Below, one piece after another: positions 29,611 to 40,604 of a stretch of 64,000 bases of DNA. The notes under the pieces were generated by a model. The model was given only the letters and a program-made list of their open reading frames with translations, did no database searches and had not been told where the DNA came from. Position 1 is the first letter of the stretch; every line of letters begins with the position of its first letter. The position numbers were made by a program, and so were the translations under genes. Source of the DNA: Simmondsia chinensis. Lineage: Eukaryota > Streptophyta > Magnoliopsida > Caryophyllales > Simmondsiaceae. The DNA lies in contig JAGTTD010000015.1 in the NCBI GenBank assembly GCA_018398585.1, positions 25,625,478 to 25,689,477 on the forward strand, read 5' to 3'.

Positions 29611-31864
29611 ATGGCACACAACTCTTCATCATCCTCTGAAGCCGGTCGTGCTAGTTTTAGCTCTTCTCGGCCACCCAGAATCCCTAAAAGGAGTAGAATT
29701 GTCTTACTTGATACTGAAGAACGAGCTTTTATACAACCAGACCCAACACCCCCATACACTGATGATAGCATAGATTATGACTTTTCACAACAACAAGATT
29801 ATCATGAGTCAGGTGGTGGTGGGGTTGGAGACTCACAAACTGATGAGGAACCCACCCCTACCACCGAAGCCCAGCCTGAAACTAGTACCTCTACTAGTAG
29901 GCGTACAAGTAATGGGGTATGGAAGCACTTTACCCTTAATAAGACAACTAATAAAGTAACTTGTAAATTATGTGACCCACTTAAGGATTTTAGCCATCAA
30001 CCTGGTAGTGGGACGGGCACATTAAACAGACATATACTTAGGTGCCACCCCGAGCAATTCCTAGAAAAGAGCCAACAAAGTCTAGTACAACAAGTGGCCG
30101 GTGCACTTGCCAATTTTAGGTTCTCTCAAGAGAGCAACCGAAAGGGGCTAGCTAAATATATAATTATGAGTGAAAGGCCTTTTAATACCGGCGAAGACCC
30201 AAATTTCGTCAACTACCTCCAACGAAATGTTAATCCCGCCATTGTGAAGATTTCTCGGAACACCGTAAAGTGGGACGCTTTTACGTTGTACCACGGGATG
30301 AAAACTGGGGTCTTCACACATTTTGCGACGAACACGAGCATGTTCTTGTTGACCTTGGACGTATGGACGTCGAAACCCGGCTAACCTTATATGTGCATAA
30401 CGGCACACTGGACCGTTCATCATGCAAAAGCGGATAATTCATTTTGGACTTTTAGATTGCCCCCACAATGCCGAGGTAATTACTGGTGTGATTATGTCGG
30501 CAGTCCGCGACTGGGCCATAGAGCGACGTATCTTCAGTATTACATTTGACAATGCTACCAATAACACTGCAGCCATTATATATTTAATTAGGCAAATGAG
30601 ACCCATGTTAGGTGGGAAGTGTTTCTATATTCGTTGCGTTTATCACATTTTGCATTTAATGGTAACGGATGGTTTACATCTCATAAAAGCATCCCTTATC
30701 ACCTTAAGATCGGTAATAATATCTGTAAAATCATCCAGCACTAGAAAAAGAAAATTTAAAAATTTATGTAGGTTGCATAACATAGAATATAAACAATTCA
30801 AATTAGATTCCCAAAATAGGTGGTCGTTTACGGTAGAAATGTTAGAGCGCCTTCTATCATACAAAGACGTTCTAATGGAATACGCCCAGGATAATTGTGC
30901 AGAATGGAGCGATTACAACCTGGCCGGTATAAATTGGGAGACAATAGATCAAATTTGTAACTTCTTTAGCATGTTTAAAGAGGCAACAACATTTTTTTCA
31001 GGTTGCTACTATCCGACCATGCCTCAGGCAATATCAAGATTGCTTGATATTGTCAATTGGATGGTGGGTAATGAATCCAACCCCGTTTTGTTCGCATCGA
31101 TTCAGGCAATGAAAGAAAAGTTTGCCAAATATTATTTTGAACTACTTCTTACATACTGCTTTGCAACTATTTTAGACCCTTGTTGTAAACGCTCGGGTTT
31201 CAACTTGTTTTGCCAATATTTTTCAATGTATTTGACTCCTACTCTTAATATCGACACTTTTATTGCCGATGTTGATAACGACTTGCATAGTTTATTTTCT
31301 CAATATTCCCGTCGATTAGCGTCCAATAATCCTAGTACTGCTTCAGTAGGATCTTCCACATCTATTGGAAGTAGTTTACACACGTCATATTCGTGGAAGC
31401 TGTTGGAGCAATTTACGCCCACAGCAGCCCTTACATCATGTGACGAGTTAGATTATTATTTACGGACACCGATGGTCCATATTTTTGGGCCGCCGGCCAA
31501 CCCGAATTTTGACCTGTTACAATGGTGGAACACAAACCAAACCCAGTATCCCGTGCTTTCCATCATGGCACGTGATATACTAAGTTGTCCGATATCTTCA
31601 GTAGCATCGGAGTGTGCTTTCAGTCTTGGTGGCAGGTTGCTTGGAACGAAGAGGGCGAAGCTATCGCCGTCAAGCTTGAAGATGTCCGTGTGCTTGAAGG
31701 ATTGGCTGCTAGCAGAGGCAAGAGATCAACAAAGAATGAAGCTGGATTCGTCGAGCGATGAAGAAGACGACCATACAACCGATACCTCAAATGATGGCCT
31801 AGATACCCCGAAGGCGACTGATATCAACACTTTTGTATGTCAATTTTTTACTTTTGAATATTGA
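29611..31864 (+). pseudogene. hAT transposase (BED finger + RNase H fold + dimerisation domain)
   Basis: hAT transposases cut and paste their own element. The start MAHNSSSSSEAG is followed by a Ser/Thr/Pro-rich N-terminus. A BED zinc finger spans residues about 101-147 (VWKHF, CKLC, H-x4-H/C). The catalytic core shows LDVWTSK near 30355, ITFDNATNN near 30540 and CVYHILHLMV. The C-terminal dimerisation domain is textbook: LDYYLRTP, FDLLQWWNTNQTQYPVLS, MARDILSCPISSVASECAFS and LSPSSLKMSVCLKDWLL. A TAA at 30382-30384 (likely CAA originally) plus a 1-base shift before 30422 break the gene; the remaining 480 codons are open. Length is about 750 codons, normal for the family. Upstream TATA-like TATAAATAC is at 29334-29342. 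Confidence 0.88.
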
Positions 31865-31866
31865 CG

Positions 31867-31924
31867 TCAAAAGACGACCGCACCCCCCATATACCTCAAA
31901 AGACGACCGCACCCCCCATATGTC
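31867..31924 (+). repeat. 29-bp perfect tandem duplication in hAT 3' region
   Basis: Two adjacent copies starting TCAAAAGACGACCGCACCC, 31867-31895 and 31896-31924, differ only near the end. They lie just after the transposase stop. Confidence 0.85.
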
Positions 31925-32332
31925 AAACTTTGTATTTGTACTTATATTTGTTACGTTATTTATGTACCATTATTTTTTTGATAAGATATTTACCATTACT
32001 TATTATGTATTTTATTTTATTACATATATTTAATGTATATTTAGCATTATTAGTGCTTGCAAAAAAATATATTTATATCTTATATTATTTATCAATGAAT
32101 TACAATAATTTTAGTACAAAACGACTTTGTATTATAGCTCTTTTTTTCCCCTTTAGTACAAAAACGACTTTAGTATAAAAAACTGGGCCCAGGCCCGGCC
32201 CGCCCTCACTGTAGCGGGCCCGGTTCCCAGACGGGCCTCGGCCCGGCCCAGCACGCTACAGTGCGGGCCGACCGGGCTTCGGCCCAGGCCCGGCCCGGCC
32301 CGGCCCGCCCGTTGGCCATCACTAGTGGGGCG

Positions 32333-33724
32333 GGTACGGGGATTGCCTCCTCCATACATGTACCCGCCACCCATATTTATGTGGCTTATGTATATTAATA
32401 TAATAATGTATTAAATCAGTTTTTTATTTAAAATTAGTGAGATTCGTACAAAAATTTCATTAAATTTCGACATAGGGTACCTAAGTGATAAAAAATTCAA
32501 ACCTCAGAGTACCTCATTCTGTAGGTGATAAATATTCAAACCTTAGGTCTTAAGTAATAATTTCCCTAGAAATCTTTACTATGTGAACGCAAGTTTCAAT
32601 ATTAATTTTGGGATTTTACTTGTCTTACCCATCTACAAATGTATGTTGGAATTGTACTTTAATGCAACTCATTGTGTTGCTTGTCTACAAGTATTGTTTG
32701 TGAGTGATGTTAAAATTTTTTGAAGGATCCATAACTTCCTGTTTTCATCCTCTTGCGGGTCAGTTTATTGTGCTTTAAAACCTCTCTCCCATATTAATGG
32801 CTTTGTCTACTTGAAAACCTCTGTCTCACAGGGAGGCTTTTCTTTGTTATGAACCTTCTCTTGTTCGAGTGGTTTTATATGAACATCTCTCCTAGGCAAC
32901 GATTTTATTTGTTGCAAAACCTCTCTCCAAAGTGTGATTTCAAGAAAACCAACCCCTGGGAGAGTGGTTTTATATGTGGATTGGGAAAAAAAAAAAAAAA
33001 GATGTTGCCAAGGGTTTGTTCACGTGGAAAATGGTTGTCTTACTTGAAATTTTATTTTTACGATCATTGTATTCTTAGTCGGTGCGACAAAGTTGAACGC
33101 GAGGTAAGTTCCTTCTTGGCTGAGTTTGAGGTTGCAAGCTCGAGCTCTATACGGTCCTCCTCGGCTAAATCTGTGGCTGCTAGCTCGAGCTAGGACAATT
33201 GTCTTTTGTTGGTTACTCTGGGCTATAGCCCGAGGCTGCAAGCTCGAGCTTGAGATAGCCTTTGACCATGTAACCACCCATTCTTCCTTATCTGTTATTT
33301 CCTTAAATGAATTCGAATTCTTTACTTTTTCATATCCATCCATTATCTATAATTGAAACTGGAGTTTTTTCCCACCTTCCATAACTGTTGTTGCTTGAAT
33401 GGACAAATTCCTTCCAACAAATTCAGTGCCTCGGGGCATTGATTGAAACACTGAGAAATACAGAGATTCCGTATATTCTTCTATCCTTTTCCACTCTCTT
33501 ATGAGTTCATTTATTCCATGGTTACTGAGCAAGTTGAGGCATGCATTAACCCATCACCTAAGATTAAACTCCTATGTTGTGAGTGGTGCTAACCTTTGAG
33601 AGTTGGAGTGCTTACAATCTTGTTTTTACCACCGACAGGGCATAAACGACTTATTGGTAGTGGTGAACTCCACGGTGCGGAGTCCAGCTATTTTATCCAA
33701 CACATATTTATATTGAGTGCGTGA
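32333..33724. other. Repeat-derived non-coding stretch
   Basis: From 32333 the G-rich target repeat of the hAT resumes (CGGGTACGGGGATTGCC ... GTACCCGCCACCC). At 32460-32570 the phrase ACCTAAGTGATAA with TTCAAACC recurs, also seen at 54995-55040. GAGTGGTTTTATATG occurs at 32867 and 32962. A GGCTGCAAGCTCGAGCT word occurs three times between 33129 and 33252. No gene is supported. Confidence 0.4.
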
Positions 33725-34955
33725 TGTTAGAACAAAATACATATAATATTATACAAAGATATATAAAGTAGAAAGATTATGCAAAGCTGCCGAAATGTAG
33801 AAATATCAATAATGTAAAAGCTAAACGAGGTGCAGAACATGCTCTCTTTAAAACAGTTTTGCGCCCCTGTTAGATTAAACCGGTGTAGCAGGTACTGACG
33901 CACCGCCTCCAAGATAAAACGCCCAACTAGAGTTGACACCTTCTTGGTTTGCACAATCTTGAAAGTTAGAACCTTCACAACACCTAACTTGGCCACAAGA
34001 TTAAAAGAATTTAACGAAATATTGTTCCTTGTATTGAAATGCTTGTATATTTTTTGATGTTGCAACCAAAGGCTTAATAGTACTACAATAATACCGTTGC
34101 TCATTCCTTCAGTATGGGTCATTTACTTAACCAATGAAAGCTTGTCAAATCAACAGCTAGTACAAGAATTTTTATGCCGTGTATTTAAAATTAAAGCCAA
34201 GACAGTTATTTTCTTTAAAAAGAAATTTACTGTATTTTAACATTGTTTTCTTTCCGATAAAATAAATAGTGGAAATAACATCATCACCATAATTTGATGC
34301 AGCCAGCATCCCATTATAGGCGGGTCAGCTCCAACGGGTTAGCACTGCCGGGGCTGGAGCCTTGGCGGGTCAGGCCCAAGAGAAGTATGCATCCTTATGT
34401 TCAAGGTTGGCGGGTCTAGTGGGGAGGAGCCTAGGAGGAAGCATGGCCTAGGCGGGTCTAGCCGGGAAGGAAAGAACGCGAAAAGAAGGCACCATCGAGG
34501 GATGAAGGCTGGCGGGTTGGCGAGAGCTTGACTTGGCGTGACGAAGGATTCAATGCGGATCAACACAGCTGCAATTAGGTGCGCGATTCACAGGAGTGAC
34601 TGCCGTGATTTTAGGACCGGTTGCGATTGGTTTTGATTTCTTTCCATTTTTTAATTCATTTTCTAAATTTATTTTTAAGTTTGAATTTTGAATTTGAATT
34701 CAAATCCCTTTTCTATATAAAGAAGGCTAGGTTAGGTTATTACAGTGAGTTGACTTTAGAGAATTTGAATTATCTTGTGGAGGTTTCTTAACTCCTTGAG
34801 TTATGAGTGAGCAAGCTATCTACCCCTCTTTGCCATTTTTATTATCATCTTTTAATAAAAACCAAAGGGAAGGTCGTTGAACCTTCCCGTCCCTCTTTGA
34901 TCTCACTATGCGCTGCATCATAATTAAAAATATATTTTTATTAAAATATTCAACA
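33725..34955 (-). repeat. 3' LTR of Copia element 3, split by a solo LTR
   Basis: On the plus strand it starts TGTTAGAACAAAATAC and ends AAATATTCAACA; on the minus strand that is TGTTGAATATTTT...CTAACA. The next bases, GTCCCCTACTTATTTT, are the complement of a purine tract. Without the inserted solo LTR (34295-34920 plus TAATT) about 600 bp remain. It shares blocks (AAAGTAGAA, GCGCCGCCTCCA, GATAAAACGCCCAACTA) with the LTRs at 47897 and 51760, so all three are one family. Confidence 0.75.
34295..34920 (+). mobile_element. Solo LTR (626 bp) with TAATT target duplication
   Basis: It begins TGATGCAGCC and ends GCTGCATCA, with a 9-bp perfect inverted terminus (TGATGCAGC). TAATT flanks it on both sides (34290-34294 and 34921-34925). 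TATATAAAG at about 34714 and a purine/pyrimidine-rich 3' part fit an LTR in plus orientation. No internal sequence is present, so it arose by LTR-LTR recombination. TGATG...CATCA termini occur in plant Gypsy elements, but the family is not certain. Confidence 0.85.
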
Positions 34956-35529
34956 GTCCCCTACTTATTTTAATAAAAATGAAAGAGGTCCCCCCCCCCC
35001 CCCCCCCCAAATCGGCCAAGTGAAGACCCATGCATCATAAGAGTGACAATGCTTTTAAACTCTCACTTAGTATTTCAGCAACTCCCACACTAGAACTGCA
35101 ATGGCCTTAGCCTTTAGACCTTCGTTGCTTGAGAGAATGTAAAGTGTTTCACACATGGTATCTAAAGTGTCCCATAGGCTCTCTAAAGTATGCACATTTC
35201 AACTTTGTGTATCATCTTAGTTTCATGAGCGCTCTAGAGAGTTAGCCCAAACTCTCATAGAAAGCGGCCTTTCTTCCATACTCATATAGGTGGGTTTATC
35301 AGGAGAGTACTTGTAGCCTTACACCTCATCACGACATAGGAACTATAGATCTCATTAAGAGCATAACTAGTTTAATCTCAATATCGTCACAGGTAAGCAT
35401 GCCGCACCCTAGGGATGGACTACATTAATTAAAACGCATGCTATCCCCCTAATCATTTTATGATTCGTTTGTCTCTTTTAGGGTATCCTTATTGGTGAAC
35501 AATTTCTTCTTTGGGCTTAAGCCCCATCC

Positions 35530-36620
35530 CCCTCTATGCATCCCAAATCATTCCTCTTGCTAGAGGTTTTGTTAGTGGATCCGCAATGTTATCATCTCTT
35601 ATCATGTGATCAATAGTTATAGCGCCATTTGTGAGGTGTGACCTCACAATATTGTGCTTTCTTCTTGTAGATATGGATTTTCATTATAATATTTCTTATG
35701 AACCCTGCTAATAGTTGCAGTACTATCACAATATATGCGAACAGGTAATACTAGTCTATCCCATATAGGAATATCAAACAATAGTTCTCTTAACCATGAT
35801 GCCTCATCACTAGCAGTGGCTAGAGCTATAAGCTCAGCCGCCATGGTGGATTTAGCAATAATTGTTTGCTTTTTTAATTTTTAACTCACAGCTTCACCAC
35901 CAAGTGTAAACAAGTAACCAATTGTAGAAACAACACCACTAGAATGGTATTCCAATCTACATTACTAAAGCCTTCAAACAATAGGGTGATTTTTATAACA
36001 TAAACGATAACTTATAGTTCTTTTCAAGCATCTCATAACACGGTTTAAAGCAGTCCAATGATCAAATGTAGGCCTACTAGTAAATCGACTCAGTGCACCA
36101 AGGCATATGCAATATCAACTCTAGTAGTATCGGTTGCATATTTTAGCTTGCTAATTATACTACCATACTCGCTCTGATTGATAACATTGGCATTGTTATC
36201 ATTTGGGTAGAGATAGACATGTGGGTCTAAAGGAGTACAAACGGGCAAGCAATCAAACATATTGAATTTTTTCAAAATCTTTTCAATATGGTGAGATGAT
36301 CAAGAAAAATAGCATCACTATTTCTAGCGATTTTCATTCCTAATATGATATTTGCTTTGCTCATTTCTTTCACATCAAATATGCTTTTTAATAAATTTGT
36401 TGAGTTGATAATACTTAAATTGGTTCCAAAAATTAATAAATCATCAACATATAGACAAATAATAACATGAGCACCACTCACAAATTTATAGCATATGAAC
36501 TTATTAGCTTCATTCAACTTAAACCCGTTAGATATCAGACAATGGTCAAATTTTTCATGCCACTATTTCGGAGCTTGTTTAAGACTATACAATGATTTTG
36601 TTAATTTAGAAACTTTATGC
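35530..36620 (-). pseudogene. Copia 3 RT-RNase H relic
   Basis: On the minus strand RT appears as ICLYVDDLLIFGTN (36460 region) with VKEMSKANIILGMKIARNSD and CTPLDPHVYL. RNase H appears as MAAELIALATASDEASWLRE and IYCDSTATISRVHKKYYNENP (35844-35690). The end, NIADPLTKPLARGM, is at about 35590-35545, followed by GMGLKPK. The order fits Copia pol. Several frame changes separate the blocks. Confidence 0.78.
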
Positions 36621-36870
36621 TCATTCGCTGGTTAGACAAACCCTGCATGTTGATCCATATGTATTTCTTCTTCTAATTTTCCATTAAAAATGTTGTTTTT
36701 ACATCCATTTGATGTATTAACAGATTATGTAAAGCAGCTATAGCGGCCAAAATTCTTATTGAAGTCACTTTAGTAACTGGAGAATAGGTATCGAAAAAAT
36801 CTGTATTTTCCTTTTGTTTAAAACCCGTAGCATTTAATCTAGCTTTAAATTTGTCTATAATGCCATCGGG

Positions 36871-37942
36871 TTTATGTTTTCTACTTAAGTACCCACTTGC
36901 AACCTATGATTTTGCATCTCGGAGGTAAATCTACTAACTTCCATATATTATTAGTCATTAAAGAGTAAATTTCATCATTTATCACTTCTCTCCAAAAAGG
37001 TTCTTGAATTGATTTAGGTTCATCATCCATCATGTAAATGAAATTCTCAAAAATATACAAGGATCTTGAACATAATATAAAAGAAAATCAGAACGAAAAT
37101 CTTTTTCTATTCTTTGACTTTTACCCCTAATTAGTTTAAGATCAACCTCTTCTCTAAGGTTGGAAAGAACTAGCATCATTATCAATTTTTCTTTTATCAT
37201 TTTCATCGCCCCCACTATTTTTTAATTTAAAAGGGAATTTGTCTACATGAAATAATGCATCTAATGACTACTTTACCACATTATTTTCAAGGAATAATGC
37301 ATAACCTACAAAGACACTCCTTATTGCTTTTATTCCCCAACTTAGGAATTTTGGGATCCATTTTTCTCACATAAACTAAACGTCCCCATACCCTTTAATA
37401 GTCCAATTTATATTTTCTACTTAATTACCCACTTGCAACCTCTAATTTTGCATCTAGGAGGTAAATCTACTAACTTCCATATATTATTAGTCATTAAAGA
37501 GTAAATTTCATCATTTATCACTTCTCTCTAAAAAGGTTCTTGAATTGATTTAGGTTCATCATCCACCATATAAATGAAATTCTCAAAAATATACAAGGAT
37601 CTTGAATATGATATAAAAGAAAATTAGAATGAAAATCTTTTTCTCTTCTTTGACTTTTACTCCTACTTAGTTTAAGATTAGCCTCTTCTCTAAGGTTGGA
37701 AAGAACTAGCATCATTATCAATTTTTCTTTTATCATTTTCATCGCCCCCACTATTTTTTAATTTAAAAGGGAATTTGTCTACATGGAATAATGCATCTAA
37801 TGACTACTTTACCACATTATTTTCAAGGAATAATGCATAACCTACAAGGACACTCCTTGTTGCTTTTATTCCCAACTTAGGAATTTATGGAACCATTTTT
37901 CTCACATAAGCTAAACATCCCCATACCTTTAATAGTCCAATT
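36871..37942 (-). repeat. 536-bp tandem duplication in Copia 3 pol
   Basis: Two adjacent copies begin TTTATGTTTTCTACTTAAG (36871) and TTTATATTTTCTACTTAATT (37407); the sequence after copy 2 starts again with TTTATGTTTTCTA (37941). Both copies encode the same stretch on the minus strand (MGAMKMIKEKLIMMLVLSNL at 37215 and 37751). They differ at about 30 positions by eye (about 94%). The short shared word at the junction suggests slippage or unequal crossover within the pol gene. Confidence 0.88.
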
Positions 37943-38530
37943 TATGTTTTCTATTTCTCTATAGTTTGTAGGGTGTTTTCAAAATTTTCTTACGGGACAC
38001 TCTATTAAATATGTAAATTAGTAGTGAGAATTGCCTCTCCCCATAGATTGTTAGGGGCTCCAGAGCTAACTAGCATAGCATTCGTCAAGTTGACTAATGA
38101 TCTATTTTTTTCATCCCGCTGCACCGTTAGATGCATGTGAATAGGGATGTGTAGCCTTATGTACTATATAAACGGGTCGAATATAATCTTATTAAGCCAT
38201 ATGTGTCATATTGTCTACATATCTGTCGGTTCTAAACCTTTTAATTTTTTTTTAATCACAAAGGTTTTTTTATCTCTTTAATAAAAATTGCTCACTTCTC
38301 AAAAGCTTCACTTTTATTTTTCATAAGATATACATACAAGTATTTTGAAAAGTCATCGATAAAGGTTATAAAGTACCTTTTTCCCCTGTATTAATATTCC
38401 TTCAAACTCACACATATCAGAATGAGTTAATTATAGCAACTTGGTATTTCTTTCTACTTTTATATGTGGGGTTTTAGTAGTTTTAGTCATACTATAATAT
38501 TCACATTTTAATAATTATTTCTAAACTTAG
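37943..38530 (-). pseudogene. Copia 3 integrase relic
   Basis: Near 38430-38300 on the minus strand frames read HSDMCEFEG and then, shifted, YGLI-type and MTFQNTCMYIL-like text corresponding to the integrase core start (HSD-C-F, then FIDDFSKY-YVYL). NLWGEAILT near 38040 fits the later integrase segment. It is heavily frameshifted. Confidence 0.6.
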
Positions 38531-38540
38531 GTACACATAT

Positions 38541-39660
38541 TTTTTTAGATAATTATGAATACAACCCCAAGATTGGCGCAACGCAACTTGCCAAAAAAAT
38601 CCAAAATCACAAAACAGACTAAACAAAAACAAACGAGGGGCATACCCCACCCGAGATCACACACTATGATAAGAAAACAAAACCTTAGAACTACTTTCAC
38701 AATATGATCACTTGCAGTATGTGGAGTGCGAGTTGATGGTCCTGGCACTTCTTTAATCTGCCTCTTCCTCCCAGTCAGCCTCTTCTTCTTCTTTGCCCTT
38801 TGTTTTCCCAGGATTTTACAGCTTGTATGCAACTTCCGACTTTACTTGGGTTGTACGGGAATAATTCACATCAGGCTATAATCCAAAAACCCAACCCCAT
38901 TCGGATGCACCAGAACATGTCCTCCATTTAGGATCCGCGATCCATTGTTCGTAATGTGCACGCACCGACGATGGTTTTACCACATATATTCCCTGTCACT
39001 ATATGCATTTAGTCCATAATGTCTGTGGCACCGAGCATGTTGTAAAAAGGTGGTCAATGTCCTCCATAGCATTTCTACAAAAGGTGCAGCTAATTTCATT
39101 GCCACCAATCATTCTTAGTCTTCAAAGACACTCTTTCATATTGATCTTTCCCAATAGAACCATCCACACTAACATTTCCACTGTAGGACGAGCTAGGCCC
39201 TTCCAAACACCACATACCAAATAATCCACAACTTGGTGTTGCCTTTCCATAACGGCATGAGATAGGGACCCACTGAAAATAGTCCCAATTCATTGTTTTT
39301 CCAATTGACCCTTTTTTTCAACAGATTCAACTTGATAGGTCACATTCGACTATTAAACTCCTCCCACCATTGGCATTTCTCTTTAAAAAAAAAAAAAAAT
39401 TCTTCTCCAATTGAATATCCATCTCCACATGGGCCTACCCTACGATCCTATTTGAGCTATGTTGTCATTGTTCTGCATTGACACTCCGAATGGGCTCGGG
39501 AACCTAACCTTCAAAGGGAGTTGCCTAACCCACATAGAGTGCCAGAACTTTAGGTGCTACCCATTTCCAACTGATACTTCTACGCCCTCGTCGACAATTC
39601 TCAAAGTCATCCGATCCCCAGCACTACTCTACCTCATATTTGTCGATATTTGAGTGTTTA
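38541..39660 (-). mobile_element. 5'-truncated LINE: ORF2 end (zf-RVT) and 3' UTR
   Basis: On the minus strand, shifted frames read GDRMTLRIVDEGVEVSVGN and FWHSMWVRQLPLKVRFPSPF (39600-39480), then LARPTVEMLVWMVLLGKINM and ISCTFCRNAMEDIDHLFTTC (39200-39035). The last is the zf-RVT domain at the end of plant LINE ORF2 (C-x2-C ... H-L-F-x-C). A lysine-rich stretch follows, then a G/T-rich 3' UTR ending CATAATTATCTAAAAAAA at about 38541. The left boundary meets decayed Copia 3; the right one runs close to the Gypsy LTR at 39678. No long TSD is visible. Confidence 0.7.
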
Positions 39661-39677
39661 ATTTCAACGAGGCTAGC

Positions 39678-40572
39678 TGTAAGACCTATGACACTCCGGA
39701 CCGGGGCACAGGTGTGCGCCTTGCGCCAGTGCCATGTCAGATGGGCTGCCAAAGATGACATCATGGGGACAAGGTGCGCACTCAGGTAGGCGTGCATTAG
39801 GCCTCAACGCACCTAAGCCTAAGTGATGGACTAAGTGGGAACCGAGACGGACGCGGCCCCAGACAGTGTCATGACAAGGGCCTGGCACGGCCCCAGACAG
39901 TGTCACGACAAGGACCTAGGCACGACACTGGTCCTGCCCAAGTATGAGCGGGTTCAACGAAAGGCTCGGGCCCAGTGCAAGGTACTGGCCCGGCCCAGAC
40001 ATGCACAGGTCCACAGAAGGGCACGGGCCTAGTGCAAGGCACTACCCGGCCCGGGAATGCGCAGGCCCAATGAGGCCTAACTAGGCCTGGCCTTGGAAAA
40101 GGATAAAAGGAGCACGTGGAACATATGGAGGACGGTTACCAAAGGAAAAAAAGGAGGAAATAGCCCTTGACCGGTTCAAACAAAGAAAAGAGCGGGAAAA
40201 ATGGAGAGTGGGCCGGTTCAAAAGAGGCGCCTAAATCAAAAGAGCATGTGCATTGACTAAAGCTTGACCATAACCACTCCCAGGTTTTCAAGGGGAACAT
40301 GGGGCACGATTTGAAGGAAAAAGGAAGAAAAGGTGGGAACGGTTACCTAGACCCTTGGGGTTGTCTAGGGCTATAAATAAGTGTAATTTGTATTCATTTA
40401 GGATGTTATGTAATCTCAGAAATTAATCAATGATAATGCCCCTTTGTTTTGTGTAAAAATTGTCCCTTATATTTCCTTTTGAGTTTTCTTGTGATCGTTG
40501 CTTTTTATTTGTTTTTGGCTGGGTGAGTAAACCTCACCGCCCTCACAACTAGTCCATAAAATAGCTGTGACA
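39678..40572 (+). repeat. 5' LTR of chromovirus (895 bp)
   Basis: It starts TGTAAGACC and ends CTGTGACA. A TATA motif, GCTATAAATAAG, lies at about 40370-40381. It holds two copies of a 34-35-bp tandem unit (39853-39886, 39887-39922) beginning CGGCCCCAGACAGTGTC, and a diverged pair of AGTGCAAGGYACT blocks downstream. Confidence 0.88.
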
Positions 40573-40576
40573 ATTG

Positions 40577-40589
40577 TGGTATCAGAGCC
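40577..40589 (+). promoter_or_regulatory. Primer binding site of chromovirus (tRNA-Met)
   Basis: TGGTATCAGAGCC lies four bases after the LTR end. Confidence 0.88.
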
Positions 40590-40604
40590 TTGGTTACCTG
40601 AACG

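Larger units (their letters stand above)
29081..32332 (+). mobile_element. hAT transposon, nearly complete, with TSD
   Basis: The element proper is 29089-32324 (3.2 kb). Its 8-bp flanks, GTGGGCCG (29081-29088) and GTGGGGCG (32325-32332), differ at one base. The ends TAGAGGTGGCCAACGGGC and (minus strand) TAGTGATGGCCAACGGGC form the inverted repeat, followed by GC-rich GGCCCGGCCC subterminal arrays at both ends. One transposase gene fills the middle. TSD length, termini and protein all agree on hAT. Confidence 0.92.
34956..38530 (-). mobile_element. Copia element 3 interior, decayed, minus strand
   Basis: The sequence to the right of the LTR at 33725 carries, on the minus strand and in reverse order, the RNase H end, RT and integrase of a Copia element. 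It breaks off at about 38530, where a LINE end begins, so gag and the 5' LTR are absent. A 19-base C run (34990-35008) lies beside the purine tract. Stops and shifts are dense, making this the most decayed of the sizeable Copia copies. Confidence 0.75.
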
